Shown: positions 12,861-25,364, counted from the stretch's first letter. The stretch is DNA of 64,000 nt from Chaenocephalus aceratus (GCA_023974075.1 CM043789.1:36284161-36348160), one strand, 5' to 3'. Numbers and translations: made by a program. The notes: generated by a model from the letters alone, not told the origin.

Positions 12861-15403
12861 AATGGACGGGCTTTGGCCTTCAGGAGGGATAAACCTGCTC
12901 CAAGGAAACGGAAGTGAGGCGACCTCTGTCAGAAGGTAAAGTATAGAAACATATGTACCTATTACTTATTATTCACATATGAGAAGTATATTACTGGACA
13001 TTTACAATTTACTGGTGCAAATATTATCAATCATAGGATTTACACTGAGTGACTCACTCCAGACTAAAACATAATGATGATAGTTTCAGATTAAGAAATG
13101 CCTCATGCATATATTTTATATCACACCCCCAGTAGTTACCCCCAGAGCCCAGCCTCCTCCCTGTGGTCTGCCAGGAGCCCCCAGAGCCCAGCCTCCTCCC
13201 AAGCAGTCTCTGGGTGCTGTCCATGTACGGCAGGGATATCCTCCTCCCTGGTTGCTTCCTCCTCCCTGGTTGCTTCCTCCTCCTTGCTGACCCAGGGATC
13301 TCCATCTCCTCCTTGCCTTGTCCCTCTGCAACACTCTCCTCCTCCCAGCCTGCGGCCTCCTCCCTAGTAGCTTCCTCCTCCCTGGTTGCTTCCTCCTCCC
13401 TAGTTGCTTCCTCCTCCCTGGTTGCTTCCTCCTCCCTGGTGCTTCCTCCTCCCCTGGTTGCTTCCTCCTCCCTGGCTGCTTCCTCCTCCCTGGTTGCTTC
13501 CTCCTCCCTGGTTGCTTCCTCCTCCACAGCTGCTTCCTCCTCCCTGGTTGCTTCTCCTCCCTGGCTGCTTCCTCCTCCCTGGTTGCTTCCTCCTCCGGTT
13601 GCTTCCTCCTCCACAGCTGCTTCCTCCTCCCTGGTTGCTTCCTCCTCCCTGGTTGCTTCCTCCTCCACAGCTGCTTCCTCCTCCCTGGTTTGCTTCCTCC
13701 TCCCTGGTTGCTTCTCCTCCCTGGTTGCTTCCTCCTCCACAGCTGCTTTCCTCCTCCCTGGCTGCTTCCTCCTCCCTGGCTGCTTCCTCCTCCACAGCTG
13801 CTTCCTCCTCCACAGCTGCTTCCTCCTCCACAGCTGCTTCCTCCTCCACAGCTGCTTCCTCCTCCCTGGCTGCTGCGTCCAAGCAAGCTGCGGCATACGC
13901 CCATGCTGCTGACTCCTTGCACCCTTGTGCCTCCTCTCTGCCCTCCCTGTCCGCTGCCGCCTCTCGACCTTCTGCCTCCTCGCAGGCTCCAGCCTCCATG
14001 CCTCAGCCAGGTGTCTCTTCAGCACTTGATTCGGCGCCTCCTGATGAGTCTGGGGTATATAAATCAATATGCAATTATGTGTTTTAGCTGTGGTTGTCCT
14101 TTTTCACTGTCCTCACATTCTTGTTCTCTTTTCTATATGTTGGCAGGCTGTGGATGACTCTGGCATGGCAGGCATGGACCGAGTGGACAGCTTGGCAGAG
14201 TGTCTGGTGGAGCTGAGGAACCAGCTGACTATGGTCCTAACAAACCAGCAGGTCAGGATCAGGAACAGTCAAGCTGCTTTTCCTCTGTGCATATACAAGT
14301 TCACACTTTGAGATATTCTTGTCTCATGTGCTGTGTTCTCCCTCTCTCAGATTAGTTGCTCTGTGGCAGAACCTGCTGGACTATGACAAGCAAAGGGTGG
14401 TTTTTGCTGCCAGACATCAGAGCAGGCTGGACACAGGGCGGTTCAGGTCTCCTAAGAAGAAGCAGGAGTTCACTCCAGGGGTGGAGAGTTGGAAGAGGCA
14501 TGCTCTCACCACCACTGCCCCACTTGCACAGTGGCCAGATTGCTGCCGCCTGATTGAGGCGATCTTTGTCAGGCTCTGTGTTATCCACCGTAGTCCCAGG
14601 AAGAGGGGGACTGGCACAGTGTCAAGATGGGATCTCATCCTGGAGGACTACAGGAAAATCAGGCGCCGCATTCTGTCCAATGGGACAGTTATGCAGCAGC
14701 CCACCCTGCAGCTGGTGGACGTGAGCCACACCACCCGGTGCAGTGGCACAATAAGAGGGTTAACAGGGAAGACCATGCAGTAGTGTTGCAGGGGCTGGTC
14801 TTGCCTAGCCGCCTGTCTGTGGCATCTGACCCTCTTCCCCCTGCCAATGTTCGTCCCCAATCAGCAGCCCCCCAGCCAGGTGTTGCTCACCATTACATCC
14901 TCCCAAGTAGCACCGTTGGCCAGGTAAAGCTAAAGAGGAAGGCCTCGCCCACAACAGCAACACCGGCAACTTTAAAGCTGCGTCCCCAGCTGCAGCTATT
15001 CCCTGCTCCACCCTCTGGTCCTCAGATGGTGGTGCGGCAGCTATTCCCGGCTCCACCCCAGCTTCCCTCTGGCCCTCAGATGGTGCTGCAGCGACAGCTC
15101 TTCCCTGCTCCAACTTTGGGCCATTGCTCCTGGATCTTTAATCCAGTGACCTCACAGGTGCAGGTCCAGGTCGCTGCTCCACAGGCTCCGAATGCCAGCC
15201 TCTCCTCTGTTCTTCCTGCTCCTACTCCTGCTCCAACCACCCGAAAGCTGACCCGCAAGGTTGTGCACAACACGTGCAAAAAGTGTGGGAAGTTTCGCAC
15301 AGCGGAAACTGGACACAGCCAGTACAAGGGAGTTGTTTACTGCCCCTTGGTTGAGGCTTTGCCAAAGGAGCAGTGGCTGAAGGACATGAGGAACAAAAAG
15401 TGA
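12861..15403 (+). pseudogene. Relic of a teleost multicopy gene of unknown function with C-terminal Cys/His module
   Basis: Four exons can be proposed: 12861-12935 (ATG at 12862, donor GTAAAG), 13133-14054 (Ser/Ala-rich, containing the minisatellite), 14147-14251 (35 codons, phase 0) and about 14351-15403. The last exon has a conserved-looking Arg/Lys-rich block (DYDKQRVVFAARHQ, then RSPKKKQEFTPGVESW), a Pro-rich middle and a C-terminal C-x2-C-x9-H-x8-C pattern that could bind zinc. I recognise this architecture from uncharacterised multicopy fish proteins but know no function. Breaks: frame jumps in the minisatellite, a splice phase that does not match at 14351, and an apparent one-base loss near 14739, where the frame ending at 14783 gives way to the one ending at 15403. 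Probably a pseudogene, though assembly errors in the repeat could mimic part of this. Confidence 0.6.
13245..13870 (+). repeat. Coding 18-bp minisatellite
   Basis: Roughly thirty tandem units of GCTTCCTCCTCCCTGGTT, alternating with a variant ending CCACAGCT. In the gene frame each unit encodes ASSSLV or ASSSTA. Several units are 17 or 19 bp, which moves the frame and produces LPPPWL and FLLPGC versions. The long open frame on the opposite strand is a by-product of the same array. Confidence 0.9.
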
Positions 15404-15600
15404 GAAGTGTTTCTGCCCCCATAGGCATTGACACTTAATTATGTATATAGTTTGGTTTACAGTTTTATAGTTATGTGTATATATATCTTATGTATAAATT
15501 GTATATAGTAATTTTATCTTCTATTTAAGAGTGTTATTATCATTATTTTGTTATACCGTTTTACTACTGTTTTAAATGTTATTATGTTTAACTAACATAA

Positions 15601-15606
15601 AATAAA
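15601..15606 (+). promoter_or_regulatory. Poly(A) signal of gene relic
   Basis: AATAAA about 200 bp after the stop at 15403, with a T-rich stretch just downstream. Supports transcription of this relic, or of its parent copy, in the plus direction. Confidence 0.55.
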
Positions 15607-15619
15607 GGTTTGGCTTTTT

Positions 15620-16294
15620 CAAGTATGCCTAGTGTCTGTCCAATAATTGTAGTGGAGTACTATGTTTACAATTTCTATACTTTTTCGTTCACCTGTTCGA
15701 GCAGCAGTTCGAAAGGCAAAAACTAAATAATTATAAAACCTATACCTTAGTTGATATTAATGTAATGGTTATATTTTTATTATTTATCCACAGCACAGAA
15801 ACAATGAGCTTCAATACAAATCCATATCGGTGACTTAAAAACTATCCCTGATTTAAAAAAAGTATTTAATAAACTTGAAAGAAGTAAATAACTTTTAGTT
15901 AATATTTAATAGAAATATATTAATAGTTAACTGTATAACACAAGTCTTATCAGTCAATATCTCTAATTAATTAATGTTAAGATATGCAACACAAGCACTT
16001 TTATTCCTCATGTTCTATATATTATACACTTCAATACTGACTGAGTTGGGATTCAATCCTGCAATCTTGTGGATGTGTTTTCCGCCTCAAGAAATAAACA
16101 AATACATACTTTTTTTGAAACACTACTGTATATAAACACTTTTAAATGCTACAGAAGGGAAATTGGGAGCAGGAGAATCGTTTTTTTTCTCCTCTTTTCT
16201 CCTTTTTCTCTTTTTTTCTTCCTTTTTTCTTCTTCCCCCTTCTTCCCCCTTCTTCTTCCTTCTTCCCCCCCCTTGCAAGACTATTGTTCCTGTA
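15620..16294. other. AT-rich DNA ending in a pyrimidine tract
   Basis: No gene recognised. A long TTTTTCTCC / TTCCCC pyrimidine tract lies at about 16180-16275, immediately before the SINE. Confidence 0.6.
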
Positions 16295-16574
16295 TTGCGC
16301 TTTGGCGCAGTGGTCTGTGCATCCGATCATCAGATCACGGGGGAGTGCTGGGGGAGTGCTGGGGAACTCCAGTTCGAAACCCGCTCCCGCCCCCAATGCG
16401 TCAGGCCGTTGTGTCCTTGGGCAAGACACTTCACGCGGATTTGCTCCTGTGGGTATTGTCCACAGTATCTGACCATTGCATGTATGATATATGTGTAATG
16501 TGTGTATATGTAAAGCGCTTTGAGTCATTGAAAAAGCGCTATAATAAATGTAAGGAATTATTAATTAATTATTA
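16295..16574 (+). mobile_element. tRNA-derived SINE, copy 1
   Basis: The head contains an A-box-like TGGCGCAGTGG and a B-box-like AGTTCGAAACCC, the internal RNA polymerase III promoter of tRNA genes. The body contains CCTTGGGCAAGACACTTCAC and CTCCTGTGGGTATTGTCC. The 3' end has GTAAAGCGCTTTGAGTC and AAAGCGCTATAATAAATG, followed by an ATTA-rich tail. A second copy lies at 44775-45031 in the opposite orientation. Copy 1 has a small internal duplication (GGGGGAGTGCT twice) that copy 2 lacks. It depends on a LINE for movement. Confidence 0.88.
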
Positions 16575-16624
16575 TAGATAAGCCAGTGCTTTATTAGTAT
16601 ATAAGTGCTCTGTTAGCAGTGCTT

Positions 16625-17513
16625 TGTTAGTAATTCTATCGCTCGAGGTGGAGTCGAAAGAGATGAGTTTTCAGTCTGCGCCGGAAGGTGTGTAAGCTAT
16701 CTGCTGTCCTGATGTCAATGGGGAGCTCATTCCACCATTTTGGAGCCAGGATAGCAAACCCACGTGTTTTTGCTGATGGGAACTTGGGTCCCCCTCGCAG
16801 CGAGGGTGCAGCGAGTTGTTTGGCTGATGCAGAGCGAAGTGCACGTGCTGGGGTGTACAGTTTAACCATGTCCTGGATGTAGGAAGGGCCAGATCCATTC
16901 GCAGCATGGTACGCAAGTACCAGTGTCTTGAAGTGAATTCTAGCAGTTACCGGAAGCCAGTGGAGGGAGCGGAGGAGCGGCGTGGTGTGGGAAAATTTAG
17001 GAAGGTTGAAGACCAGACGAGCCGCTGCATTCTGGATGAGCTGCAGAGGTCGGATGGCACATGCAGTTAGACCAGCCAGGAGGGAGTTGCAGTAGTCTAG
17101 GCGTGAGGTGACGAAAGCCTGGACCAGAAGCTGGGTCGCTTTCTGGGTCAGCTGGGGACGTATCTTCCTGATGTTGTAGAGCGTGTATCTGCAGCAACGG
17201 GTTGTAGCAGCGATGTTTGCAGTGAAGGACAGTTTGTTATCTAGGATCACACCCAGATTCCTTGCAGTCTGAGTCGGGGAAACAATAGAGGTGCCGATGT
17301 TGATTGTTAGGTCAAGAGTGGGACAATCTTTTCCCGGAAGGAAAAGCAGTTCAGTTTTGTCAAGGTTGAGCTTGAGATGATGAGCGGACATCCACTGAGA
17401 GATGTCCGCTAGACAAGCAGAGATGCATGCGACGACCTGGGTCTCTGAGCGGGGAAAGGACAGAATTAATTGGGTGTCGTCAGCGTAGCAGTGGTATGAA
17501 AAACCATGCGGGC
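16625..17513 (-). mobile_element. 5'-truncated LINE (L2/CR1 group), antisense
   Basis: On the minus strand the element begins inside the reverse transcriptase at about 17513, just before the catalytic CYADDTQL box (17455-17510), and reads through to a stop at 16636. The frame is intact over some 290 codons from YADD onward. Family blocks are KLNLDKTELLFLPG, ARNLGVILDNKLSF, TSRLDYCNSLLAGL and LQLIQNAAARLVF. The last two are typical of the thumb and C-terminus of fish L2/CR1-type enzymes. The N-terminal half of the protein and the endonuclease are missing. The clean frame suggests a fairly young insertion. Confidence 0.85.
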
Positions 17514-18734
17514 TAATAATAATACTACAGTTTAAAGCCAGCTCAAATAAATCAGAGCTAACAGAAAAGGCTCCGTTTGAGTTAAATACATACAGTTCAG
17601 ATCACCCACACTATTTCCTGAACATATGGGTTCAGCTACTAAAAAAAAAAAAAAGAATTAACAAACTAAAGAAAGTCTCAAATTCAGGCAGAAGGCGTAT
17701 AGATTCAAACTGAAATGATCTTCTTTTTTTATGTAACTCTAAGGGAATACATTTTCTTGTAACCTGTTTCCGTAATCCTCTTACATGTTATCCGTTACTC
17801 CCCCCCAAGCCTGTATGCAGCAGATCGATAATTAAAGGTGTCTGATTTTAACATCTTGTGGTTTTTTACTTACAATACATGGGATCTAATAGATAAAGGC
17901 AGCCCCTAACGTGCCCCAGGAGGTGGCCCCCGGGGCGGAGGATGTATTAACAACAGACGTATACTCACAGCACTGCCCCGGCCACACGATTTCTCAAAGG
18001 CATGGACTCCCTGTAGTGCTTTATAATGCTCTCAGATATCCAGGTCAGCCACTAGCTACATCCAAACTCCATACGAGCCCACAAGCAGAGATAAGTGAAA
18101 CATAAATCAGGGAGGCGAGAGAGGAATGAGCCCCTGGCGTAATGCAAAGGTGATTATGAACTCAAATGTGCACTCTTTTCAATAAAAACATGAAATATGA
18201 TCGGGCTTCAGGAGAGTTGAAAGACACTTACAAGAACATTAACAAGAGCTGTTCTCTGAGGTGAGGGCAGGGTTGCTCTGATTTAACCCAGTGCTGTGTC
18301 AAGTTCAAATTAATAAGAGCAGCATGGAAGTGCCATGAAGAATACAGCAGCATCATATTTCTATGAACCTGTTGCAACAATAAAAATATATGAGGAATAT
18401 TTCTTTTAAAAAGCCCACTTTACGGCACTTAAGCAATATTTTGTATTGATTTTAGGCATTGCAGAAGCACCATTGCTGCTCTCAGCTAATGGACCTTAGA
18501 TGAATTGCACCTTATGTGTGCAGGGAGCTGGCTTTTGTATTGATGGACTCTGGCCTAATAATGAACCTATATGAGAATATCTATAGGGTTTTACTGTACT
18601 GTACATGTTCAACCTATAGCCACACAAACATGCAGCCCCTGAAGTTAAAACAAGATGGTACACACAAAAATAGAAAGGCAGAAGAGAACATTCGGTCCTG
18701 AAAAGTACATTTGTGAAAGAAGCACCTTAATAAT
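17514..18734. other. No recognisable gene or mobile element
   Basis: Unassigned DNA with an A-run at about 17641-17655. No supported coding sequence. Confidence 0.55.
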
Positions 18735-19380
18735 CCTGTTAAACCCCGAGCCTGTTTTTCAGGTTTCAGGTTCGAAAATGACATTCCCAGAACAAATGAC
18801 TGTAACTTCACTTCTAAAAGGTTTATATGAATAATTGTTGTTATCAAAGCAAGGTTACATCTGTGAGTTGGATGTAGAAGTGTCAGAATCAATATAGATG
18901 TTTCTGTGTCAGAGTCAATTCAGATGGAACATAGCAAAAAAATGTAAATTCCTGTCTCCGCCTAAAGAAAACCCATTACTTATAGTGAAGACCAACCTTG
19001 AATGATGGGTTAGTAGCCTAAAAGCTTTAGGAATCCAAATGATAACATATAATAAGTACCCTGTATCAAGATTGAGGCAAAACAAGTGACATTTGACTTT
19101 TTTAGAGAGGTTTATGAAAATAAAGTCCAGGCGGAATAAGCTTTGGGCACATTTGGGCACATTTGGGCCCATCAGTGCCATTTGACCTTTTTCAGATACC
19201 AGACTATAAAAATCATTGTATTACATTGAATAATCACTATAGGTATTCATTCCATTAAAAAAAAAAATTAAAAAATGTAAATAAAAAAAAAGATTCTTAA
19301 AAAAAAATTAAAAATATTTGTGTGAGTGTGTATACAAAAAAGCAGGGTCCCCGTCGGCGGGGACCTTCGGGCTTAACAGG
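18735..19380. mobile_element. TIR element, copy 2 (short form, both ends present)
   Basis: Runs from CCTGTTAAACCCCGAG at the left to a GC hairpin and CTTAACAGG at the right, so the terminal inverted repeat is about 15 bp. The left 350 bp match copy 1 at 10354-10730. The middle contains a tandem ACATTTGGGC repeat (19148-19168) and A-rich runs (19256-19315). There is no protein frame. I could not find an unambiguous target duplication. Confidence 0.75.
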
Positions 19381-22300
19381 TTTTAAGACACACATAATGG
19401 GTCTTCTTCAGAGCTAGACCCTTTTATCCACTGTACAGGTACAAAAGAGCTTGGATATGTCAAAGTACATCTTTCCAGCATTTCAGCATGAACTAAGGGT
19501 ACAGTTGCTATAGGCAGTAAGAAAGCACATTGATCAGAGAGCTTGGATGGCGCGGGGGAAGAAAGCACTCATCTATCATCAGAGAAACCTGAGGGTCAGC
19601 CCTACTAGCAGTGCTTATGGGTTGGCACAATAAACCCAAGCTGTTGCAGAGAAATCATGGAGGGTTCATGACCTAGAAGTCACTGCAGAAGCAACTCCTG
19701 ATTGCTGTTCACAATGTCGTCACCTTGCTCAGGTCAAGAGCTAATCGTCATTGGATGATTCTGAAAAGGCTATGGATTCTAAAACTGGAAATGTTAAAAG
19801 CAATGATTGATTCCAAACTATGTTGGGGACAATTTGTACCTCCTTTAGACAGATGACAGTGTTTAGGTTGTCATGAAAGAAATAAGAGAAAGAAGGGAAT
19901 GAAATGCAACAATCTCCCAAAGCTTGAATGGAACCTGGGACGTTATTGTTACATGGCATGCGCTGGTCCATTGGGCAACCATTGCATATTCATTATAGTT
20001 TTGTTATGAAGGAATCAAACTCAAAGTCACCATGAGACACATATAAAAACTATTTAGCCCTTCATAAGCACTCATGGTTTACTTTGATTTAAAATGGTTG
20101 TTGTTCAAGTTTCCAGAACTGAAGGGATATCGACAAAAATGGCTTACATATTTTTAGTTTTGCCTATTGTGTGTTCTGTTTTAACTCGGAACATATTTCC
20201 CCTGAAGTACATGATTTGTAGTTTTGAATGTACAAATAATAGAGTTACAAATTTGACTTGCATGAAGGACTACTCAAGGTGGCTCCAGCATCCAGCTTTT
20301 GTAATACAAAAAGGTAACATTAGGCTGCACTTTCTCTAACACTGTATATCCAATCCCTGATTCATATCAATGGACCCTTTTGTGTTAAATAACTATGTCA
20401 GATTTGCTCCCATTCAGAGATGTTCTCAGCCAAGCGTACAATCTTATCCATGACGCAGGGCGACATGGATAAGATGCTGATGTGTGCTCACAGAATCTCA
20501 TCAGACACGCCGTTCCACCTCTGCTCGGCTCCTCTCTCCTTCGGCTTTGCTCTGATTAGCCTCTAAATTGGATTGCAGTGGGGTTCTATCATTTTCGTGT
20601 TGTTTTGTGTGTGTGCTCCCCCCCCTGCCCCTCATGCCCCACATCTAACTCCATCCTCCTCCATTTTTCAGCTTTCTGTATTCGTGCCAACTCAGCTTTT
20701 GTTACACCGAAGGGCTGACACTTCAGTAGAATGTGTTTTTGTAATATTATGCCGTGCAGTTCAGAAGGTGAGACAACAGAACACAATTTCTCCCACTGTG
20801 TTAGATATTGTAGAGAAAATATTGTTCTTACTGTTGTAGTTGCAGTTTATCTGAGAGGTCCCAGTCCACAATTCTTACCCCACAATATGAAATCATCAAA
20901 GTTTGCCCCAAGTTACATAACTATCTAATATTAAACAGCATCGCACCACTAATGTTATATTATATCTACTGTAATACATACACAACATGAAATGAATCTA
21001 AGGCTATAGTATTAAAACCTTTTAGAGTACACAGAGCCTAGGGTAATATCAAATTAAAAGCAGCGCAGCTAAGTAGCTCTCTGTTTTTATTTATATTTCT
21101 GCTTTCATAGGCCACTTGTCTCAGAGTGCAACTAATGTGTTCCTCGCATTCATGATTCATAAGTGTGTAGTTGTTTGATGATTCTATTAAGGGCACGATT
21201 TTAAAATATTCTATAAAACACTGCCAACACCACCTCAAATATTAATGTATATATTGTCCAAACTGCCATACACATATCTGTTCCTTGTAGTTGAGAGTAT
21301 TATCTCATTGCTGTCTTTCAAAAAATGGTTAAAGGACTGGGAAAATGGCATAATCCCTTCAATATACAATTACCTACCAAAGTAACGATCCCCTGCCATG
21401 TTCAAACCCCCTCACCAATACAAAGCTCGTAATGTTACAAATCCTTTGATGATGCTAAATCCAGTCTTAATGTATTGATTTTGCCCATGTGCGCCAAGTC
21501 TCCCACGTAAAGATACTTTATTAAACTTGGATATTTTTTGGGCAGCTGCCAGTCCACAGCCCACTGCTTGGAGAGGCAGAGATAAAGATTCTGCTGGGTT
21601 TTTTTCGAGGAGGAAGAGCCTGAAGGTAGGTGATGAGCGGGGTCACCAGCTGAACAAGCCAAGCGTGTTGTCTTGTTGCCCTCGCCTCACCACTCTGCTT
21701 TCAATGCACGCTTCTCCCTCCTCCAGTACAAACCGCACACACGCACATACAGAGGCACACATTCCTAAAGATATGAATCCACGTGCAGCACATACAAACT
21801 GTTATTGATAACCACATCCAAGACATATGTAAGGCAATCACTCATATCTAACAGTAACAGTAAGACGAGCTATCTAAAGATGTCTTTAAATCGTTGTTCA
21901 AATACTTTGATACTGGTTTGGTTTCAATTTCCTCTACGTGAGGGCACTTGATTTAATATATAGCATTGCTGCTGTTTTTTTAAACGTGGGTGAAATTTAT
22001 GAAGCTCTTATTACATGTTGTGGTAGTACAAATATGTCGACAGTGAATGGAAATATTAAAATGGATGAGAACAGTTTAAGAGATTCGCTCTGGCAGCACA
22101 AAATGAGGGAGAAGACTTCAGACAGTATCATTTTTAGCTGCTTGTTTTAAGGACCTCTTTCACCGTCTGGACCCGCAAGGTGTTTCCATAAATGTACTGA
22201 TGTGAGGGAAAGATCTTCAGCCTGAAGATGTTATGGATAACAGCCACGATGCTGTGCTTCCTGTTTCTGACCACCTTGATCACAGATATTGTCTGGCTGT

Positions 22301-22411
22301 ATCGTATCCTGCAGCAGTATGGTAAATAGATAGATTACATATGTGAATACAAATATATTCTCACGCAGCAGCATCAGTTGGCAGCAACATTACTCCACTG
22401 GTGTGCCTGTT
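19381..22411. other. No recognisable gene or mobile element
   Basis: Unassigned DNA. Open frames are all under 100 residues and without recognisable domains. Confidence 0.55.
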
Positions 22412-22645
22412 AACAGGTATGTCCTACATCGTACTGTAGGAGAAAAAACATTTTGTAGTTGAAAAGTGTTTGGTCCAACCTTTGGGAGATGTAAGCAAGA
22501 ATTATCTGTCCGTCTACAGAAAAGTAATGTTCAACCTGCATGTCATAAACAGGTATCGGTCTAAGACAAGAAGCTTCCCAAAGGTTGGACCAAACACTTT
22601 TCAACTACAAAATGTTTTTCTCCTAGGATGTAGGACATACCTGTT
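22412..22645. repeat. Short foldback (hairpin) element
   Basis: The left arm 22412-22488 starts AACAGGTATGTCC. The right arm 22577-22645 is its reverse complement, apart from one extra block of about 9 bases in the left arm and a few mismatches. The arms are about 70 bp and the loop about 88 bp. It looks like a palindromic MITE, or the end of a larger inverted-repeat element. The transcript would fold into a long stem. Confidence 0.85.
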
Positions 22646-24752
22646 ACAACAAGTCCTCCAACTCATACGACCAAATGGGCTGTTTGTTCAAGCGCTTAAT
22701 ACGTCCTATAATTACGTTTTAAAGTTTTCTCCCTCCCGTGCTCCCGTTGAATGCAAACGTTACAGATGGTCGTTTATTCACAAATAACCGTCTCTGTAAA
22801 ATCCTAAATTGTAGGATAGTTTGGCCATTCAAACGCTTTTTGATTAGATTTCTAGCGAGAAGTCTATTGTAGTTTTAGAATCCATGTCCAGTCGATATGT
22901 AGGATCTATAGTTTGATAGATATTACGAAGATGATTTGAGGTATGCAGCAGCCTCCATGTGAAGTTACGGGTTGAAAACAGTATTTCCGGTCTCGACCTT
23001 TTCATAATAAAACCAATGAACAAATTATTTAACAGTGATATCTGCAGTACTCATCAACTAAAAAACATCAGTTTTTCCTTGTTAATTATATGACATTTAT
23101 TGGTTTAAATTGTGTACAATGCTTTTGTGTTTTCCCCATAGGTTTTTCTGAGAGACACCTTTCTTTTTGCAGAGGTTGCATCGATTGTTTTAGCCGCAAT
23201 GCATTTCGGGATATGGTGTTTATATGATATGAAATCGGAAAAACTTTTTTTTTAAATAAAATAATACTTTATTCCGAGTGTTCTTGCTTTTCTCTTTGGA
23301 AGTCATCACATAACGGCATTGTAATACACTGTTCGGCTGCATTAAATATTACATATCTGCCGTAGATATTTATTTATAGAGCCCTGATCAGAAGACCTTT
23401 TGACAAACTGTAAAGAATGCCACCAAAACTGAATTGCAATTAAACAATCCCACACAGCTGCTGTGTCCTCTCTAGAAGTAGCCTGCTAGCTAGCTAGCTA
23501 GCTTACTAGATTGTGGACTGCGTTGTTGTTCTCAGTCCCAAATCATTCCGCTTTTACTCAATTAACCCAACACAATTAATAGTGTTTTTTAGATTAAATA
23601 AAACAAATAATGTACATCTATAACTTTTTTTGAAGTGCTGTGTTCACCAAATAAATGGCAATCGTGTCACGTCACTGCCGTTAAGACGGCGGTTGTTGAG
23701 TGCGAGAAATGTCAAGCGTTGTCATTCAACTTTTTGACTGTGATGAGTGCACCAACAGGGACTCATAGTGCACTGAATGTACTGTTCATTTTACCCAGCT
23801 TTATAGTCTATTCTTCTGTAAATGGGACCATATTTTGAATAATATAATGATGTTAAATGAGGGAATAATGGAGCACCAAAGGGGAAGTTAGCATTGACAG
23901 GAAATCCCCCAAAATACCCAAGCCCTCTGGCCATCAGCATGCCTTCTCTTGATGTCTCCAGCCTTCTGAGGAGACATCTTTACCAGAAAAAAAGGGGGCG
24001 ACCTGAGAAGCATGGCCCCACCATGGCCTCATATTGTTCAAACACACTATTGAGTGTAAACCCTCAACAGGCTTTGAAGCCATTACTTTTTCACAGGAAC
24101 TGCTGAAAAAACACTCCTTCCCCACCTGGAGGGTGTGTGAGTGAGTGACAACAGATCACAGCTATTTCTGTCCATGACCACACCTGCTATGATGTCTCCA
24201 AGCAACAGCATGTCCATAGTTTGCTTATATGCTAGTTCTATTATCTGAGTTAAAGGGGCAGTCAACAGATGTTGTAATTGACGATACAGTATCTTTATAG
24301 TGCTTTCTAGCATTTAAAAGAAAAATGTTTAATCCATTTCAGTTAAAGAGGGATCTTGCAAATGTTCAGGAGAACAACCCTGATGTCTTTTGGGGTTGAC
24401 CCGAATGGGGCTTGAGAGTTTTTTTGAATATTTTTGCAGAAAAGTAAGCTCCCATTTAATATACATTGGTTAGATATACGTTTATGATGTATTGATCCTA
24501 GTTTGGGAAATACTTTAAAGTTTGACCCATTATCATATCCTGCAGCAGTATCACATATATATGTGATATCTGGGAACATTTTGCATTGTCAGTGATCGAT
24601 TACAGTAGACTGTCGTTAAAAATGTACTCTTGAGAAATAATTTCTATGCAAAATGTCATGCTTTTGACCTAACAAACATGTGGCCGTCAGCTATTCGTTG
24701 GACAACATAAATAATGTGACACGCAGAATATATAGGCCAAATATTATCTTAA
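22646..24752. other. Unassigned DNA with a (GCTA)n tract
   Basis: No gene recognised. Contains the self-complementary tract (GCTA)n at 23485-23502 and the palindrome TATCACATATATATGTGATA at 24549-24568. The segment 22650-23250 has more CpG than its flanks and may be an old repeat. Confidence 0.5.
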
Positions 24753-25364
24753 CCCTTATGTTGTGTTCTGGTCTCCCGTGACCCGTTTCAAGTTAAAATG
24801 ATATAATAACTACGCTCTAGTTTTTTTTTATCGGAACAAGGCTTCATGATATCCTCCACAGCAGCTATATAAACACTACAAAACACATTTTGACCATTTT
24901 TAACAAGTCATCAGGTCTCTAAAAAAAAAAGTGTATAATTTGGTGTTCGGGTCTGGGGAGACCCAGCAGAATTGTTTTGGGTGACTCGAGGTCAAATTTG
25001 GCCCAATCAAGATTCATCTTTGACTTTAAACACCCCACCCCCTTCATACACTGTAACAATACTTTTTCGCAACATGCACCTGGTCTCCCCTCCCTCTGCC
25101 CCCCTCCCCCCACGGGAACTCAACCTTTCTCAAAGAATATGTACACTAACACTTGAACCTGAACACACACGTGCACGTGTGCAATATGTGGTGTAATGTG
25201 TTGTGGGCCATAACATTAAATTACAACAGGATTGTACGGTTATGGATGCATTATAAGTTAGTTATGATGTAGGTAAAACAATATTGGATGATAGTAATCT
25301 TTTGTGTATGTTTTGGACTGAGATAAATCATGGGTCAAAATTGACCCGGAACACCGAACGGTAA
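24753..25364. mobile_element. Putative TTAA-flanked non-autonomous element (piggyBac-like)
   Basis: TTAA (24749-24752) is followed by CCCTTATGTTGTGTTC and a GGTCTCCCGTGACCC block. The right side carries GGGTCAAAATTGACCC, then GGAACACCGAACGGTAA, a decayed inverse of the left end. The GGGTC / GACCC modules and the CCCTTRTGTTGTSTTC start resemble a repeat I know from fish. The right terminal TTAA is degraded to GTAA. No coding sequence. Moderate to low certainty on exact ends and class. Confidence 0.45.

Noticed and set aside
13245..13870. Regular repeats suggesting a CRISPR array
   Set aside because: Units are contiguous 18-mers without unique spacers, in a eukaryotic genome; this is a minisatellite.
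13054..14067. 337-residue minus-strand open frame rich in Glu, Arg and Gly
   Set aside because: It is the antisense reading of the 18-bp minisatellite; the plus strand carries the gene with splice sites, poly(A) signal and conserved module.
16300..16390. Possible tRNA gene
   Set aside because: A- and B-box-like blocks are present but no tRNA fold was evident, and the unit has a SINE body and tail; the copy at 44775 is the same.
24251..24270. TTAAAGGGGCAGT as start of another TTAA MITE
   Set aside because: No matching modules or opposite end follow it; likely chance.
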